From Neptunicoccus cionae (GTDB lineage Bacteria; Pseudomonadota; Alphaproteobacteria; Rhodobacterales; Rhodobacteraceae), in NCBI RefSeq assembly GCF_014643735.1, contig NZ_BMKA01000004.1, positions 62,001 through 126,000 of the forward strand: a stretch of 64,000 bases of DNA, read 5' to 3'. This document shows, piece by piece, positions 53,866 to 63,322 of this stretch. The notes below the pieces were generated by a model, which ran no database searches, had not been told where the DNA came from, and saw nothing but the letters and a program-made list of their open reading frames with translations. The number at the start of each line of letters is the position of its first letter. Position 1 is the first letter of the stretch. The position numbers and the translations under genes are program-made.

Positions 53866-54996
53866 TCAGGTCGCGGAAAGGGCCGTTCGCATTTCGCGGA
53901 TCGCATCCCCGATGTCATCGCCATAGCGCAACAGGCTGCCGCCCAGCAGATAGACGCAATCCTCGCCGTAGTGGGACATCATATCCCCAAGCCGGTCGAG
54001 CGACATGCCGCCACCCGGACTTGGCAGGATCGCAGGGCCGGCACCATTTTCCGCACGGCATGCATCTACAATCGAACTGCATTCGTCCTTGGAGAACCCG
54101 AACCGCCCGCCATAATTGGGGAAGACCGAAATATCGGCCCCCGCCATCCGCATCAGCTGGCCAAACAACATCCCGTGGCTGTAGCCGTGATCGGGTGACA
54201 GAACGTAAGGCCCCAAATGGCTCGGGTGGGCCATGATCGGCAGGCCGAAATCCGCATCCTGTGCCAGCCGGTTCATCGCATCAAAGCCGAACAGACCGGG
54301 GATCAACAGAATACCAGTCGCCCCTGCGTCTTTGGCATAATACGCCAGATCACGTACCTGATCGCCGTGGCCGCCAATGCTCGCGAAATAGAGAGCGCGG
54401 CTGGTGTCGCCCTGATCCGCCCGTTCGCGATTGGCCTGTTGAACCGCTGCGGCGCAGGCTTTGACCCGTTCCTTGAACGGTGCTGCATCCTGATTGGACA
54501 GTCCGTGGTCCTCTTTCACGATATCCGCACCGGCAACCGCCGTCAGGTAACACAACCGCGCAAGGGTTTCGGACGAACTGCCCTGCGGCTTGATCACAGG
54601 ACAGACATAGCCCCCCGATTTGCGCCCCGTCAGTTCACGCAAGCCCGTCGCACCGAACCGCGCACCGGGGAACCGTTCCGCCAGAGCACCATTGGCCTTT
54701 AGGTCGATGGCCTTCACACCGCGCAGGATAGAGGCGTTGCCAAGGATCACATTCAGCAGTTGAGGCAGCTCTCGCCCCACCGCATCCATGTGATACCCGA
54801 TCCGCCCGACCCAGACGCCATTGCCACAGGCCGTGACCGCCTCGACCCGACCGAGCACTGTATCCTCGACATAGCCCGTAGGAACCACATCGCGCGGGAT
54901 TTCGACTGTGTCTTCCAGCGCAATCGCTTCGGCGCGGGCCATTGCATCCGCGTCATCCTCTGCAACGATCCGGTAGGTTACAGTAAAGCGGTCCAT
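53866..54996 (-). CDS. RuBisCO-like protein (form IV)
   Basis: A 376-residue large-subunit homologue of RuBisCO. It keeps a Lys in VIKPQG (Lys136, like spinach Lys175), the carbamylatable Lys161 and Asp163 (KEDH, for KDDE) and the phosphate-binding GGG (328-330) and GG (352-353). It changes others: second Lys of KPK to Gln, Glu204 to His164, the HIHR region to HPSH, and the loop-6 Lys to Arg/Gly (NYGGRFG). CO2 fixation is therefore unlikely. It probably performs enolase/isomerase chemistry on a sugar phosphate, as the Rhodospirillum rubrum protein does on methylthioribulose-1-phosphate. It precedes no stop-coupled gene and converges with MarR. Confidence 0.88.
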   Translation of the reverse strand: MDRFTVTYRIVAEDDADAMARAEAIALEDTVEIPRDVVPTGYVEDTVLGRVEAVTACGNGVWVGRIGYHMDAVGRELPQLLNVILGNASILRGVKAIDLKANGALAERFPGARFGATGLRELTGRKSGGYVCPVIKPQGSSSETLARLCYLTAVAGADIVKEDHGLSNQDAAPFKERVKACAAAVQQANRERADQGDTSRALYFASIGGHGDQVRDLAYYAKDAGATGILLIPGLFGFDAMNRLAQDADFGLPIMAHPSHLGPYVLSPDHGYSHGMLFGQLMRMAGADISVFPNYGGRFGFSKDECSSIVDACRAENGAGPAILPSPGGGMSLDRLGDMMSHYGEDCVYLLGGSLLRYGDDIGDAIREMRTALSAT

Positions 54997-56000
54997 TACA
55001 GACCCTCGGCCTTGGCCAGCGAATGCACCGCGTCAACACGGGCTTCCGCCAGATCGGTTTCGGTAATGCCAAGCTTTTGACCCAGCAAATCCTCAACCCC
55101 TTGGGTCAGTGCCAGCGCGTCCAACCCGTAGTAGCGCATCAGATAGGCACGGCTGCCCCCGTGGGCATAGGTGTCTTTTAACCCAAGACGGCGCAGTTTC
55201 TTGCCAACACCGTTATCCGCCATGACCTCTGCCACCAGAGACCCGATGCCCCCTTCGGTGACGTGGTTTTCCAGCGTAATCACCCCGCCTTTCACCGCAT
55301 TGATATGGTCAAGGATCGCTTCGGCGTTGAAAGGTTTGATGGTGTGCAGATGCAGGTGACGCACGGAAACGCCTGCCGCTTCCAACGCTTTGGTTGCACG
55401 CATGGCTTCTTCGGTGGTGATACCGGCGGTGACGATCAGCACATCATTGCCAAGGCTCAGCTCGCGCATTTCACCGACCTTGATCGGCGTGTCGAACAGG
55501 CGGGGCATGGAGCCGCGCAGCACGCGGCAATAGACCGGACCGTCGATGCTGTCGGCAGCTTCACAGATGCTCTCCACTTCGGTTGCGTCGCCGGTTTCAA
55601 GGATCGTCATATTCGGCATGGAGCGCATGACCGAAATATCCTCAATAGCCTGATGGGTCATGCCGCCCGGTGTCGTGATACCCGGCAAGAACCCCATAAT
55701 CCGCACCTTGCGCCGTGGATAGGCAATCGACGCCATCAACTGGTCATAGGGACGACGATAAGTGAAAACGCCAAAGGTGTGGATAAACGGACGATACCCA
55801 GCGAGTCCCAACCCGCCGCAAAAGCTCATCATGTTTTGCTCGGCCATTCCCATAGACAGGAACTGGTCGGGGTGGTTGTCGCGGAATTTGTCGATCTCGC
55901 AAGATGATGTCAGATCCGCAGAGATACACAGAACCTCGGGATTGGCGAGTGCGTGTTTTTCAAAAGCCCGCTCGTAGGGGCGGCTTACCATTTCTACCAT
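54996..56000 (-). CDS. Transketolase C-terminal subunit
   Basis: A 334-residue half-transketolase carrying the Pyr and C-terminal domains. The catalytic Glu54 is in SMGMAEQNMMSFCGGL, and GGVITLENHVTEGGIGSLVAEVM is the C-terminal motif. It pairs with the N-terminal subunit gene 14 bases upstream and shares one base with the RuBisCO-like gene. Split transketolases of this kind often act in specialised sugar catabolism (for example apulose-4-phosphate) rather than in the pentose cycle. Confidence 0.87.
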   Translation of the reverse strand: MVEMVSRPYERAFEKHALANPEVLCISADLTSSCEIDKFRDNHPDQFLSMGMAEQNMMSFCGGLGLAGYRPFIHTFGVFTYRRPYDQLMASIAYPRRKVRIMGFLPGITTPGGMTHQAIEDISVMRSMPNMTILETGDATEVESICEAADSIDGPVYCRVLRGSMPRLFDTPIKVGEMRELSLGNDVLIVTAGITTEEAMRATKALEAAGVSVRHLHLHTIKPFNAEAILDHINAVKGGVITLENHVTEGGIGSLVAEVMADNGVGKKLRRLGLKDTYAHGGSRAYLMRYYGLDALALTQGVEDLLGQKLGITETDLAEARVDAVHSLAKAEGL

Positions 56001-56014
56001 TTTAACGGCTCCGG

Positions 56015-56956
56015 TCAGTGTGCGTAGTCGATGGGATCAACACCCAGCGAGTCTGCGATTGAGATGTTCATGCGGGCGCGTTCCTCTTCGGATTTGAAAC
56101 GCACATAGTGAAGACGCGGAAAACGTTCTTCCAGAATGGGCATGGCGTGGAACGGGTTGGAGTTGGCCAGAATGATCAGGGGTTTCCCGTCATGTTTCGT
56201 CTTGGCCGCCTCGCGCATGTCGTTGACATTATGGGCGTCTACCTCGACCACTACAGCGCCGAAGTTTTCCATCTTGGTTTTTATGTCACCCACTTCCATG
56301 ACGGAATCCATCGCCCCGTCACATTGCTGGCGGTTCACATCCATGATCGCTTTGACGTTGTCTATCCGGTGGTGCGCACAGCACTGGATCGCTTCCCAAG
56401 TCTGGCCTTCCTGCACTTCGCCGTCAGACATATAAACCCAGACGCGCCCCTTCTCGCCCTTACGCTTACGCGCCCAAGCCAGACCTGCGGCAGTAGACAA
56501 ACCAATGCCCAGCGTGCCGTTATGCACCTCCATGCCGGGGCTGTGCTCTGCACCGATCATTTCAACGCTGGAGCCGTCCTTGTTAAACATCTCCAGCCCC
56601 TCAGCCGCCATACGGCCTGTTTCGATCAGCGTGGCATAGGCCACCAACGCGTAGTGCGCTGGGGCAATGAACAGACGATCATACTCCGGTTCAAACGGAC
56701 CGTTATATCCGGCTCCGGTGTGATAATCTGGATTGTCCGCATGGGGAACGCCCTCAAACGGTTTCGGGATCATCGGCAAAGTTGGCGCGCCGAGGTTCAG
56801 TTCCTCATTATAAAGCCAAGCCAGTTGTTCGGCAGAGGAGCAGGCCTGCGACAGATACCCGCCATTGTTGCGCATCGCATGTTCAAACACGCGGCGGCGG
56901 ATTCCAAGGGCAATGTCTTCGGTGGTTCGTTCGTTCTTCACGGCAATATTCCACAT
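56015..56956 (-). CDS. Transketolase N-terminal subunit
   Basis: A 313-residue half-transketolase carrying the PP domain. The ThDP motif is SDGEVQEGQTWEAI (177-190), and AEHSPGMEVHNGTLGIGLSTAAGLAWA is typical. It has an unusual extra region (about 60-90, GVPHADNPDYHTGAGYNGPF) before the FIAPAHYALVAY motif. ATG 56956 has only a weak ribosome site. It lies upstream of the C-terminal subunit; 264 bases separate it from the transporter genes. Confidence 0.87.
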   Translation of the reverse strand: MWNIAVKNERTTEDIALGIRRRVFEHAMRNNGGYLSQACSSAEQLAWLYNEELNLGAPTLPMIPKPFEGVPHADNPDYHTGAGYNGPFEPEYDRLFIAPAHYALVAYATLIETGRMAAEGLEMFNKDGSSVEMIGAEHSPGMEVHNGTLGIGLSTAAGLAWARKRKGEKGRVWVYMSDGEVQEGQTWEAIQCCAHHRIDNVKAIMDVNRQQCDGAMDSVMEVGDIKTKMENFGAVVVEVDAHNVNDMREAAKTKHDGKPLIILANSNPFHAMPILEERFPRLHYVRFKSEEERARMNISIADSLGVDPIDYAH

Positions 56957-57220
56957 TGGCCGGCGCGGGGGGCCGACAGGTTTAAAAGGAAATTCGGTTG
57001 GTCGGTTTCGGGGCGAAAGAGGCGGTTAGATCACCACCGCTTTACGCAGAAAAACACATGCAAAGGGGCGCAGCGCGAACGATCTCGCAACGGCGCACGG
57101 ATGGGCGGTTCGCTGGAAAATGCTGGGCGCAGTGGTCTGGACAAGGCAGATACCCTTTGGGTGTTAAGATGGTCGTTAGAGGCACCGGCCCGCCGTGACA
57201 GCGGGCCGGTATAGATCGAT

Positions 57221-58261
57221 TTAGCGTGCTGGAAGTGGCATCCAGTCCGTCATCGCAACATCTGCATGCTGGAATTGTGGCATCTTGGCGCCCAGTTCTT
57301 CCATGTTGCTAACGTCTTGTTCATTCAGGAAATCCTGCGTGATCAGGGTCGGTGGAACCACAACGGAGTTGCCGGGGTTTTCGCCGGTCAGCAGCAGGGC
57401 CAGCGTGCGCACGGAAACCTCACCCACAACGGACGGGTTGGTGGCAACAGTCGCAACCCAAGCGGAATCCGGTTCCCGCATGGCGGAAATATCGGCGGTA
57501 GAGACATCGGCAGAATAGATTTTGATATCCTGTGTCAGACCGGCCTCATCCACCGCGATTTTCACCCCTTTGGCGAATTCGTCAAACGGCGCAAACATCA
57601 CGTTGATGGTCGGGTTGGCTTGCAGAATGGAACGGGCTTGGTTCGCAACCGCATTGGCAATCGGATTGTCGAGCGTGCCAAAAACAGCCGCTTCCTTGAT
57701 GCCAGGATTGGCCTGTTTCACTTCTTCCCAAGCCACATCACGACGGTCCAGCGGTGCGATGCCGGGAACATAAACGTAACCGGCGGTAAAGTCGGTGCCG
57801 TTATCTTCAATCGCCTGATCGAGCGCCAGTTTACCCAGCATATAGTCGGACTGCTCTATCTGTGGGATCGCTGCGTTTTCTACATCTACGTCAAACGCAA
57901 CAACCTTGATGCCCGCATCCACAGCGCGCTGTGCAGCGTCTTTCATGGATTCAGTCAGACCGTGCTGAATGATGATCCCGTCCACGCCAAGGGCGATGGC
58001 CTGATCGACCATATCCGCCTGCAATGCTGCGTCCTGACGGCTGTCAAACACCCGAAGATCCATGCCAATTGCGGCCGCCTGTGATTCCACGCCAGACAGG
58101 TAAGACTGGAAGAAATCGCCTGTGGACAGGTAACGCACCAGCGCGATTTTTACGTCCTCCGGCTTGTCCAGAGGGGCTGGCATATCCGCGAATGCGGTGC
58201 TGCCCAGACCTGTGGCAAGGGCTGCAAGCCCTGCGAATTTAATAAAATGACGTCTCAACAT
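57221..58261 (-). CDS. Ribose-type ABC transporter periplasmic binding protein
   Basis: A 346-residue secreted binding protein of the ribose/galactose family. A Tat-like start (RRHFIKFAGLAALATG) leads to a type I periplasmic fold with ALVRYLSTGDFFQSYLSGVESQA, DGIIIQHGLTESM and VVAFDVDVENAAIP. ATG 58261 with GGGAGG is chosen over an upstream start in the permease gene. It captures the sugar for the importer; the ligand is likely a pentose or 5-modified pentose given the mtnK/mtnA neighbours. Confidence 0.85.
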   Translation of the reverse strand: MLRRHFIKFAGLAALATGLGSTAFADMPAPLDKPEDVKIALVRYLSTGDFFQSYLSGVESQAAAIGMDLRVFDSRQDAALQADMVDQAIALGVDGIIIQHGLTESMKDAAQRAVDAGIKVVAFDVDVENAAIPQIEQSDYMLGKLALDQAIEDNGTDFTAGYVYVPGIAPLDRRDVAWEEVKQANPGIKEAAVFGTLDNPIANAVANQARSILQANPTINVMFAPFDEFAKGVKIAVDEAGLTQDIKIYSADVSTADISAMREPDSAWVATVATNPSVVGEVSVRTLALLLTGENPGNSVVVPPTLITQDFLNEQDVSNMEELGAKMPQFQHADVAMTDWMPLPAR

Positions 58262-58283
58262 GATTTTTCCTCCCATCAGTTGA

Positions 58284-59306
58284 TTAGGTTTTTCCACCGG
58301 AACCGCGCTTGGCGCTCAGGTAGAAGGTAAAGACAAGCGCAATCACAAGAACCGCGCCTTTCACGAAATCCTGTGTGTAGTAAGGCGCGTTCATCATGGT
58401 CAGCCCTTGCAAAAGGATACCCACAAACAGCGCACCGACAGCGGTGCCAAAGGCATTGGGACGCGCCGCGCCAAGCACCGCAAACCCGATCAAAGCCGCT
58501 GCCACACTGTCGAGCAACAGATTGTTACCGCTGGCAATATCGCCACGCCCCAGACGCGCCGCCAACAGGATGCCCCCGATAGAGGCCGTTACGCCGGAGA
58601 TCATATAGGCAGCGATTTTGTAGCGGTTCACATTTGCACCAACCAAGGCCGCCGCACGCTCGTTAGAGCCGATCGCATACATCAACCGTCCGTGACGGGT
58701 CAGTTCCAGAAACACCCAAATGGCAAGGGCGGTGATCAGGAAGATGACAACCGGAACCGGAACCAGACGTTCGACCACCATATCAAACCGGTGACGGCCA
58801 AGCCACAGGAACGCTTGGGAAAACGCGCCTTCAGCGACACTGCCGTCAGGCAGTTTCATGCCGGTTGCGATGGAATTGCCCTGTGTCGGTATCCGTTGCA
58901 AACCGATCAGCAGGAACATCATTCCCAAGGTTGCCAGCAGGTCCGGCACCTTGAACTTCACAATCAGCAGGCCGTTGATCAGCCCGACAACAGCGCCCAT
59001 GAATAGACACAGCATCACCGCAGAAAACGCCGACATTTCAAGGATCACCATCGCATAGGCAGACAACATCAGCGAAGTTGTCGCCACAGACCCAATTGAC
59101 AGATCAAACCCATCCACCACCAGCGTACAGGTCACACCAAGCGCCAGAATCCCCGTGATCGCAACGGATTGAAGGATAAAGGCCGCCGACCGCGGAGAGG
59201 CAAATCCGCTGGCGGACAGGCTGAAATACAGCACCAGCCCCATCAGAAGGATCAAAAAGCCGAAGCGGATCGCAAAGTTTAGGATTTTCTCGTTATTCAT
59301 AGTCAA
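58284..59306 (-). CDS. Ribose-type ABC transporter permease
   Basis: A 340-residue RbsC-like permease with about eight hydrophobic segments. The family marks GFDLSIGSVATTSLML and AGSNERAAALVGANVNRYKIAAYMISG (here GSNERAAALVG) are present. It forms the channel of the importer; start overlaps the ATPase gene by four bases. Confidence 0.87.
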   Translation of the reverse strand: MTMNNEKILNFAIRFGFLILLMGLVLYFSLSASGFASPRSAAFILQSVAITGILALGVTCTLVVDGFDLSIGSVATTSLMLSAYAMVILEMSAFSAVMLCLFMGAVVGLINGLLIVKFKVPDLLATLGMMFLLIGLQRIPTQGNSIATGMKLPDGSVAEGAFSQAFLWLGRHRFDMVVERLVPVPVVIFLITALAIWVFLELTRHGRLMYAIGSNERAAALVGANVNRYKIAAYMISGVTASIGGILLAARLGRGDIASGNNLLLDSVAAALIGFAVLGAARPNAFGTAVGALFVGILLQGLTMMNAPYYTQDFVKGAVLVIALVFTFYLSAKRGSGGKT

Positions 59307-60811
59307 TTCGCCTGTGTTTGGGCGTCTTTGGCCCCTGAGACCTGCGCAATCAGCGCATCAAGGTCGATGTTTGAGTTTTCATGGGTGCCAACAATCGCGC
59401 CTTCGTGCAGCACGATGATCCGGTCCGCAATTTCCAGCGCTTCGTCGAGTTCGGCCGCGAACACCAGCGTGGCGCGCCCCTTGGCGGTGGCGCGTATGTG
59501 GCGGCCAATGTCGCGGCGCGCGCCGATGTCCACACCTTGAAACGGTTCATCCAGCAACAACACGCGGCTGTCTTCCAGCAACCAGCGACCGATCATAACC
59601 TTCTGCTGGTTACCCCCAGACAGGGTGCCAATGCCGTCCTGATCAGACTGACATTTGACGCCGATCTGTTTAATCATATCCGTCGCCGCCCCGCGTTGTT
59701 TGCGTTTACTAAGCAGGGACAGGCGGCTGAAACTGCCCAGAAACGGCAGTGTCATATTGTTCGCGATATCAAAATCAGGGATCACCGCATTGGTGCTGCG
59801 GTCTTTGGAAGACATGAAAACCCCCGCCGCAACCGCTTGGCCAGCCGAGGCTGGCGCATAGGGCTGGCCGTCAATCCGCAACTGCCCCGTCTTCACCGGC
59901 TTCTGTCCGAAAATCATATCCGCAAGCTGGCTTTTGCCACTGCCCAGCAGTCCGGTGATGGCGACGACTTCCCCATCATGGGCAGAGAAACTGACCGGCG
60001 TGTCGCTGCCATCCAGCATCACGCGCTCTACTTCCAAAATAGCCGACCCACCGGAGGCAACGTCGATATTCACATCCGTCATCCGATGCCCGAGCATCGC
60101 CGTAACGGCACCATCGTAGTCCAGCGGCGCCTGATCGAAAACGCCGGAAATCTTGCCATCCCGCATACAGACGATCCGGTCGGCAATGCGGCGGATATCG
60201 GACATGCGGTGAGAAATATAAAGAATGGCCACGCCTTGTTCGCGCAACCGGTCCAGCAGCGCAAAAAGGCGCTCCGCCTCAGAGGCTGACAGGGATGACG
60301 TGGGCTCATCCAGAATAAGAACTTTGGGGTCATAGGCCATAGCGCGGGCAATGGCGATCATTTGGCGATCCGCAACGGACAGGTCAGACACCCGCGCCCG
60401 CACATCCAGATCAAGCCCCATATTATCGGCCACCTTACGCGCTGCCACCCGCAAGGCGCGATCCCGCACCAGCAAGCTTGCACCGTGCTCTGTCAACCGG
60501 TTCAGCATCAGGTTCGTGGCTACATCAAGATCGGGAATCACACCGTCATCAATGGACTGGTGGACTGTCACAACACCGCGCGCAATCGCGTCTGCAGCAT
60601 CCGCAGGATCAAAGGGCTGCCCTTCCAGCGTCATGGTACCAGCGTTCGCGCCCTGAAACCCGCAGAGGATTTTCACAAGGGTGGATTTACCAGCACCATT
60701 GGCCCCCATCAGGACCACTACCTCGCCAGAATCCAGATCCAGATCAATACCGCGCAATACATGATTGCGGCCGAAAGACTTCTCCAGTCCTCTGATTTCA
60801 CAGGCTTTCAT
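59303..60811 (-). CDS. Ribose-type ABC transporter ATP-binding protein (double ATPase)
   Basis: A 502-residue RbsA-like protein with two ATPase domains. The first has MGANGAGKSTLVKIL and LSVADRQMIAIARAM with LILDEPTSSLSASE. The second has a shorter Walker region (ITGLLGSGKSQLADMIF), LSGGNQQKVMIGRWL and LLLDEPFQGVDIGARRDI. ATG 60811 starts MKACEIRGLEK; the longer frame reaches into the promoter region. It is the first gene of the leftward operon that continues through the permease, binding protein, transketolase and RuBisCO-like genes. Confidence 0.88.
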   Translation of the reverse strand: MKACEIRGLEKSFGRNHVLRGIDLDLDSGEVVVLMGANGAGKSTLVKILCGFQGANAGTMTLEGQPFDPADAADAIARGVVTVHQSIDDGVIPDLDVATNLMLNRLTEHGASLLVRDRALRVAARKVADNMGLDLDVRARVSDLSVADRQMIAIARAMAYDPKVLILDEPTSSLSASEAERLFALLDRLREQGVAILYISHRMSDIRRIADRIVCMRDGKISGVFDQAPLDYDGAVTAMLGHRMTDVNIDVASGGSAILEVERVMLDGSDTPVSFSAHDGEVVAITGLLGSGKSQLADMIFGQKPVKTGQLRIDGQPYAPASAGQAVAAGVFMSSKDRSTNAVIPDFDIANNMTLPFLGSFSRLSLLSKRKQRGAATDMIKQIGVKCQSDQDGIGTLSGGNQQKVMIGRWLLEDSRVLLLDEPFQGVDIGARRDIGRHIRATAKGRATLVFAAELDEALEIADRIIVLHEGAIVGTHENSNIDLDALIAQVSGAKDAQTQAN

Positions 60812-60885
60812 GCTTTTTCCCAGATCTTGTTTTTGAGTCCGCCAAACCGAGGCACGCCCCTTCGATAGTAAGCATTTCAACAGTT

Positions 60886-60931
60886 GTCAAATCATTTGTC
60901 TATTGACTAGTTCACTTTCCGTCGCGATAAA
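60886..60931 (+). promoter_or_regulatory. Promoter and palindromic operator of the mtnK operon
   Basis: A -35 box TTGACT (60903-60908) is followed after 17 bases by GATAAA (60926-60931), a good sigma70 promoter; the ATG of mtnK is 29 bases downstream. Just upstream lies CAAAT-C-ATTTG (60888-60898), a perfect inverted repeat within GTCAAATCATTTGTC. This is in the intergenic region shared with the divergent ABC operon, so a SorC-type regulator bound here could control both directions. Confidence 0.55.
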
Positions 60932-60959
60932 CACCACAGGAATAACGGGAGACTTCGGG

Positions 60960-62216
60960 ATGGAGAACGCGAATTACACGGCCCTGACGCCAGAGACACT
61001 TTCAACACGTCTGGTCGCCCTTCCGGCGGTCACTGAACGGCTCGGCACGGATGCGGAAAGCTGGCAGGTTAAGGAAGTTGGCGACGGCAATCTGAACCTT
61101 GTATTTATCGTGCAAAGCGATCAGGGCAGCATTATCGTAAAACAAGCGCTGCCTTATGTGCGCCTTGTCGGAGACAGCTGGCCACTGCCGCTTTATCGCG
61201 CTTATTTTGAATATCATGCCCTGACCCGTCAGGCCGCCCGCGATCCGGGAACTGTGCCGGAGATTTACCATTTTGACGAGGATCAGGCGCTGATCGTGAT
61301 GGAATTCCTCTCCCCCCATGTGATCCTGCGCAGCAAGCTGATTGCCGGTGAAAAAGTCGACGATCTCGGCGCGTTCTGCGGCAAATACTGCGCCCGCACG
61401 GCGTTTCGCGGCTCCGAACTGTCGATGACATCCGCCGATAAAAAGGCCGATGTCGGGTTGTTCGCTGGCAATGTGGAAATCCCCGCCATCACCGAAGGGT
61501 TGGTTTTTACCGACCCGTACTTTGAGGCAGAGCTGAACAATCACACCCCCGAACTGGAACCGGTGATCAACGAGCTGCGCAACAACATAGAACTTAAGCG
61601 GATGGCGCAGGTGATGCTGACGAAATTCGCGTCCAACACGGAAACGATGGTCCACGGCGATCTGCATTCCGGATCTATCATGGCGACACAGTCGGAAATC
61701 CGCGTTATTGATCCCGAGTTTGCACAATACGCGCCGCTGGGGTTTGATATCGGGATGCTGACCGCAAATTACCTGATGGCCTATTTCAGCCAGCCCGCCC
61801 ATCGGGGGACCGATCTGGAAGCTTATCAAGACTGGATTCTGAGCGTGATCACCGAATGTTGGTCCAGCTTTGAGGCAGAGTTCCGCCACCTTTGGAATAC
61901 CGAACGCACCGGCATGTTATTTCCTAAATCCCTGTTTGAAGATCAGGGCCACAGTTCCGAAACAGCCTGTGACGGTGTTCTGGCGGACATCTGGCAGGAC
62001 GCGTTGCGGTTTTGTGGCATTGAAATGCACCGCCGTTGCCTGTCGCTGGCCCATAATGCGGATTTTGAAACCATTGAAGACACCACCGTTCGCGCGCCGC
62101 TTGAGGCCCGCAACCTGCAAATGGGCGCAGAACTGGTGCTAAAAACCGATACACTGAAAGATGCCAAAGCGCTGATCGCGCTGGCACGGACATTTAACGC
62201 AAGGAACATCCTATGA
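60960..62216 (+). CDS. mtnK: S-methyl-5-thioribose kinase
   Basis: A 418-residue kinase with MtnK motifs GDGNLNLVF (41-49), [10 protein letters not shown] with the ATP-binding Lys61, VHGDLHSGS (231-239) and the DPEF metal site (251-254, [17 protein letters not shown]). It phosphorylates C1 of 5-methylthioribose; homologues can also accept 5-deoxyribose-type sugars. ATG 60960 follows GGGAGACTTCGGG. It overlaps mtnA by four bases. Confidence 0.92.
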   Translation: MENANYTALTPETLSTRLVALPAVTERLGTDAESWQVKEVGDGNLNLVFIVQSDQGSIIVKQALPYVRLVGDSWPLPLYRAYFEYHALTRQAARDPGTVPEIYHFDEDQALIVMEFLSPHVILRSKLIAGEKVDDLGAFCGKYCARTAFRGSELSMTSADKKADVGLFAGNVEIPAITEGLVFTDPYFEAELNNHTPELEPVINELRNNIELKRMAQVMLTKFASNTETMVHGDLHSGSIMATQSEIRVIDPEFAQYAPLGFDIGMLTANYLMAYFSQPAHRGTDLEAYQDWILSVITECWSSFEAEFRHLWNTERTGMLFPKSLFEDQGHSSETACDGVLADIWQDALRFCGIEMHRRCLSLAHNADFETIEDTTVRAPLEARNLQMGAELVLKTDTLKDAKALIALARTFNARNIL

Positions 62217-63310
62217 AAGTAAACGGCACCCATTACCGCTCTTTGTGGTGGAATGCACAGGATGACGTGCTGGAGATCATCGACCAGCGCTCCCTGCCGT
62301 ATGAATTTATCACTCAGCAAGTGAAAACGCTGGAGGATTTTGAAGACGCGATCGTGGAAATGCGTGTGCGTGGTGCGCCTCTGATCGGGGCGACGGCCGC
62401 CTATGGCATGGCGCTGGCGTTAAAGCTGGACGCCTCGGATGCCCATATGGATGCAGCGTGGGAGCGGTTGAATGAAACCCGCCCCACTGCGATCAACTTG
62501 CGTTGGGCTTTGAACCGTTGTCGCGAGGCAATGCGCCCCCTGCCCGAAGCAGAGCGTGCGGCGGCAGCTTTACAGCTTGCCCATGACATCGCGGATGAAG
62601 ACGTGGAAATCTGCCGCCAGATCGGGGAACACGGGTTGAAATTGATCCGTGAAATCGCCGCGAAAAAACCGGCCGGTGAACCTGTCCGCTTGCTGACCCA
62701 CTGTAACGCAGGCTGGATTGCGACTGTGGACTGGGGCACTGCCACAAGCCCGATGTATCACGCCCATGACGCCGGAATCCCGCTGCACGTCTGGGTTGAT
62801 GAAACCCGTCCGCGCAACCAAGGGGCATTGACCTCTTGGGAATTGGGTAGCCACGGTGTACCACATACCTATGTGACAGATAACGCCGGAGGCCATTTGA
62901 TGCAGCACGGACAGGTCGATATGGTTATTGTCGGCACCGACCGCACCACGCGGCGGGGCGATGTGTGCAACAAGATCGGCACCTATCTCAAAGCACTCGC
63001 CGCCCATGATAACGGGGTTCCGTTCTATGTGGCTCTGCCCTCTCCGACCATCGACTGGACCGTGGATGACGGCGTGGCCGAGATCCCGATCGAGGAACGC
63101 AGCCCGCGCGAGACCACCCATATTCAAGGCACGATGGAAGACGGTTCGATCGGTGTGGTTCAGGTCACGCCCGAAGGCACACCGGGGGGCAATCCTGCCT
63201 TCGACGTGACGCCGAACCGGCTGGTCACAGGTCTGATCACCGAACGGGGCGTATGCGAGGCGACACCCGAAGGGCTCGCTGCGTTGTTCCCTGAAATGGC
63301 AGGCGCCTAA
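62213..63310 (+). CDS. mtnA: S-methyl-5-thioribose-1-phosphate isomerase
   Basis: A 365-residue isomerase of the MtnA/eIF2B-alpha family. It has [14 protein letters not shown] early, catalytic Cys164 in LTHCNAG and Asp243 in [11 protein letters not shown]. It converts 5-methylthioribose-1-phosphate to 5-methylthioribulose-1-phosphate, the substrate of the R. rubrum-type RuBisCO-like protein. A hairpin spans its stop and the following GTG start. Confidence 0.93.
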   Translation: MKVNGTHYRSLWWNAQDDVLEIIDQRSLPYEFITQQVKTLEDFEDAIVEMRVRGAPLIGATAAYGMALALKLDASDAHMDAAWERLNETRPTAINLRWALNRCREAMRPLPEAERAAAALQLAHDIADEDVEICRQIGEHGLKLIREIAAKKPAGEPVRLLTHCNAGWIATVDWGTATSPMYHAHDAGIPLHVWVDETRPRNQGALTSWELGSHGVPHTYVTDNAGGHLMQHGQVDMVIVGTDRTTRRGDVCNKIGTYLKALAAHDNGVPFYVALPSPTIDWTVDDGVAEIPIEERSPRETTHIQGTMEDGSIGVVQVTPEGTPGGNPAFDVTPNRLVTGLITERGVCEATPEGLAALFPEMAGA

Positions 63311-63322
63311 AAGTGGCGCCTG
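63300..63322 (+). promoter_or_regulatory. Hairpin across the mtnA stop and regulator start
   Basis: CAGGCGCC (63300-63307) pairs with GGCGCCTG (63315-63322) over a seven-base loop that holds the mtnA TAA (63308-63310) and most of the regulator GTG (63313-63315). Ribosomes finishing mtnA would open it, so expression of the regulator may depend on mtnA translation. Confidence 0.4.

Noticed and set aside
53866-54996. RuBisCO-like protein as a CO2-fixing enzyme
   Set aside because: Several catalytic residues required for carboxylation are replaced, and no phosphoribulokinase or small subunit is present.
56108-57214. Plus-strand open frame of 368 residues opposite the transketolase N-terminal subunit
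   Set aside because: It is an antisense shadow of a gene with intact ThDP motifs; the 264-base gap at 56957-57220 shows nothing else convincing.
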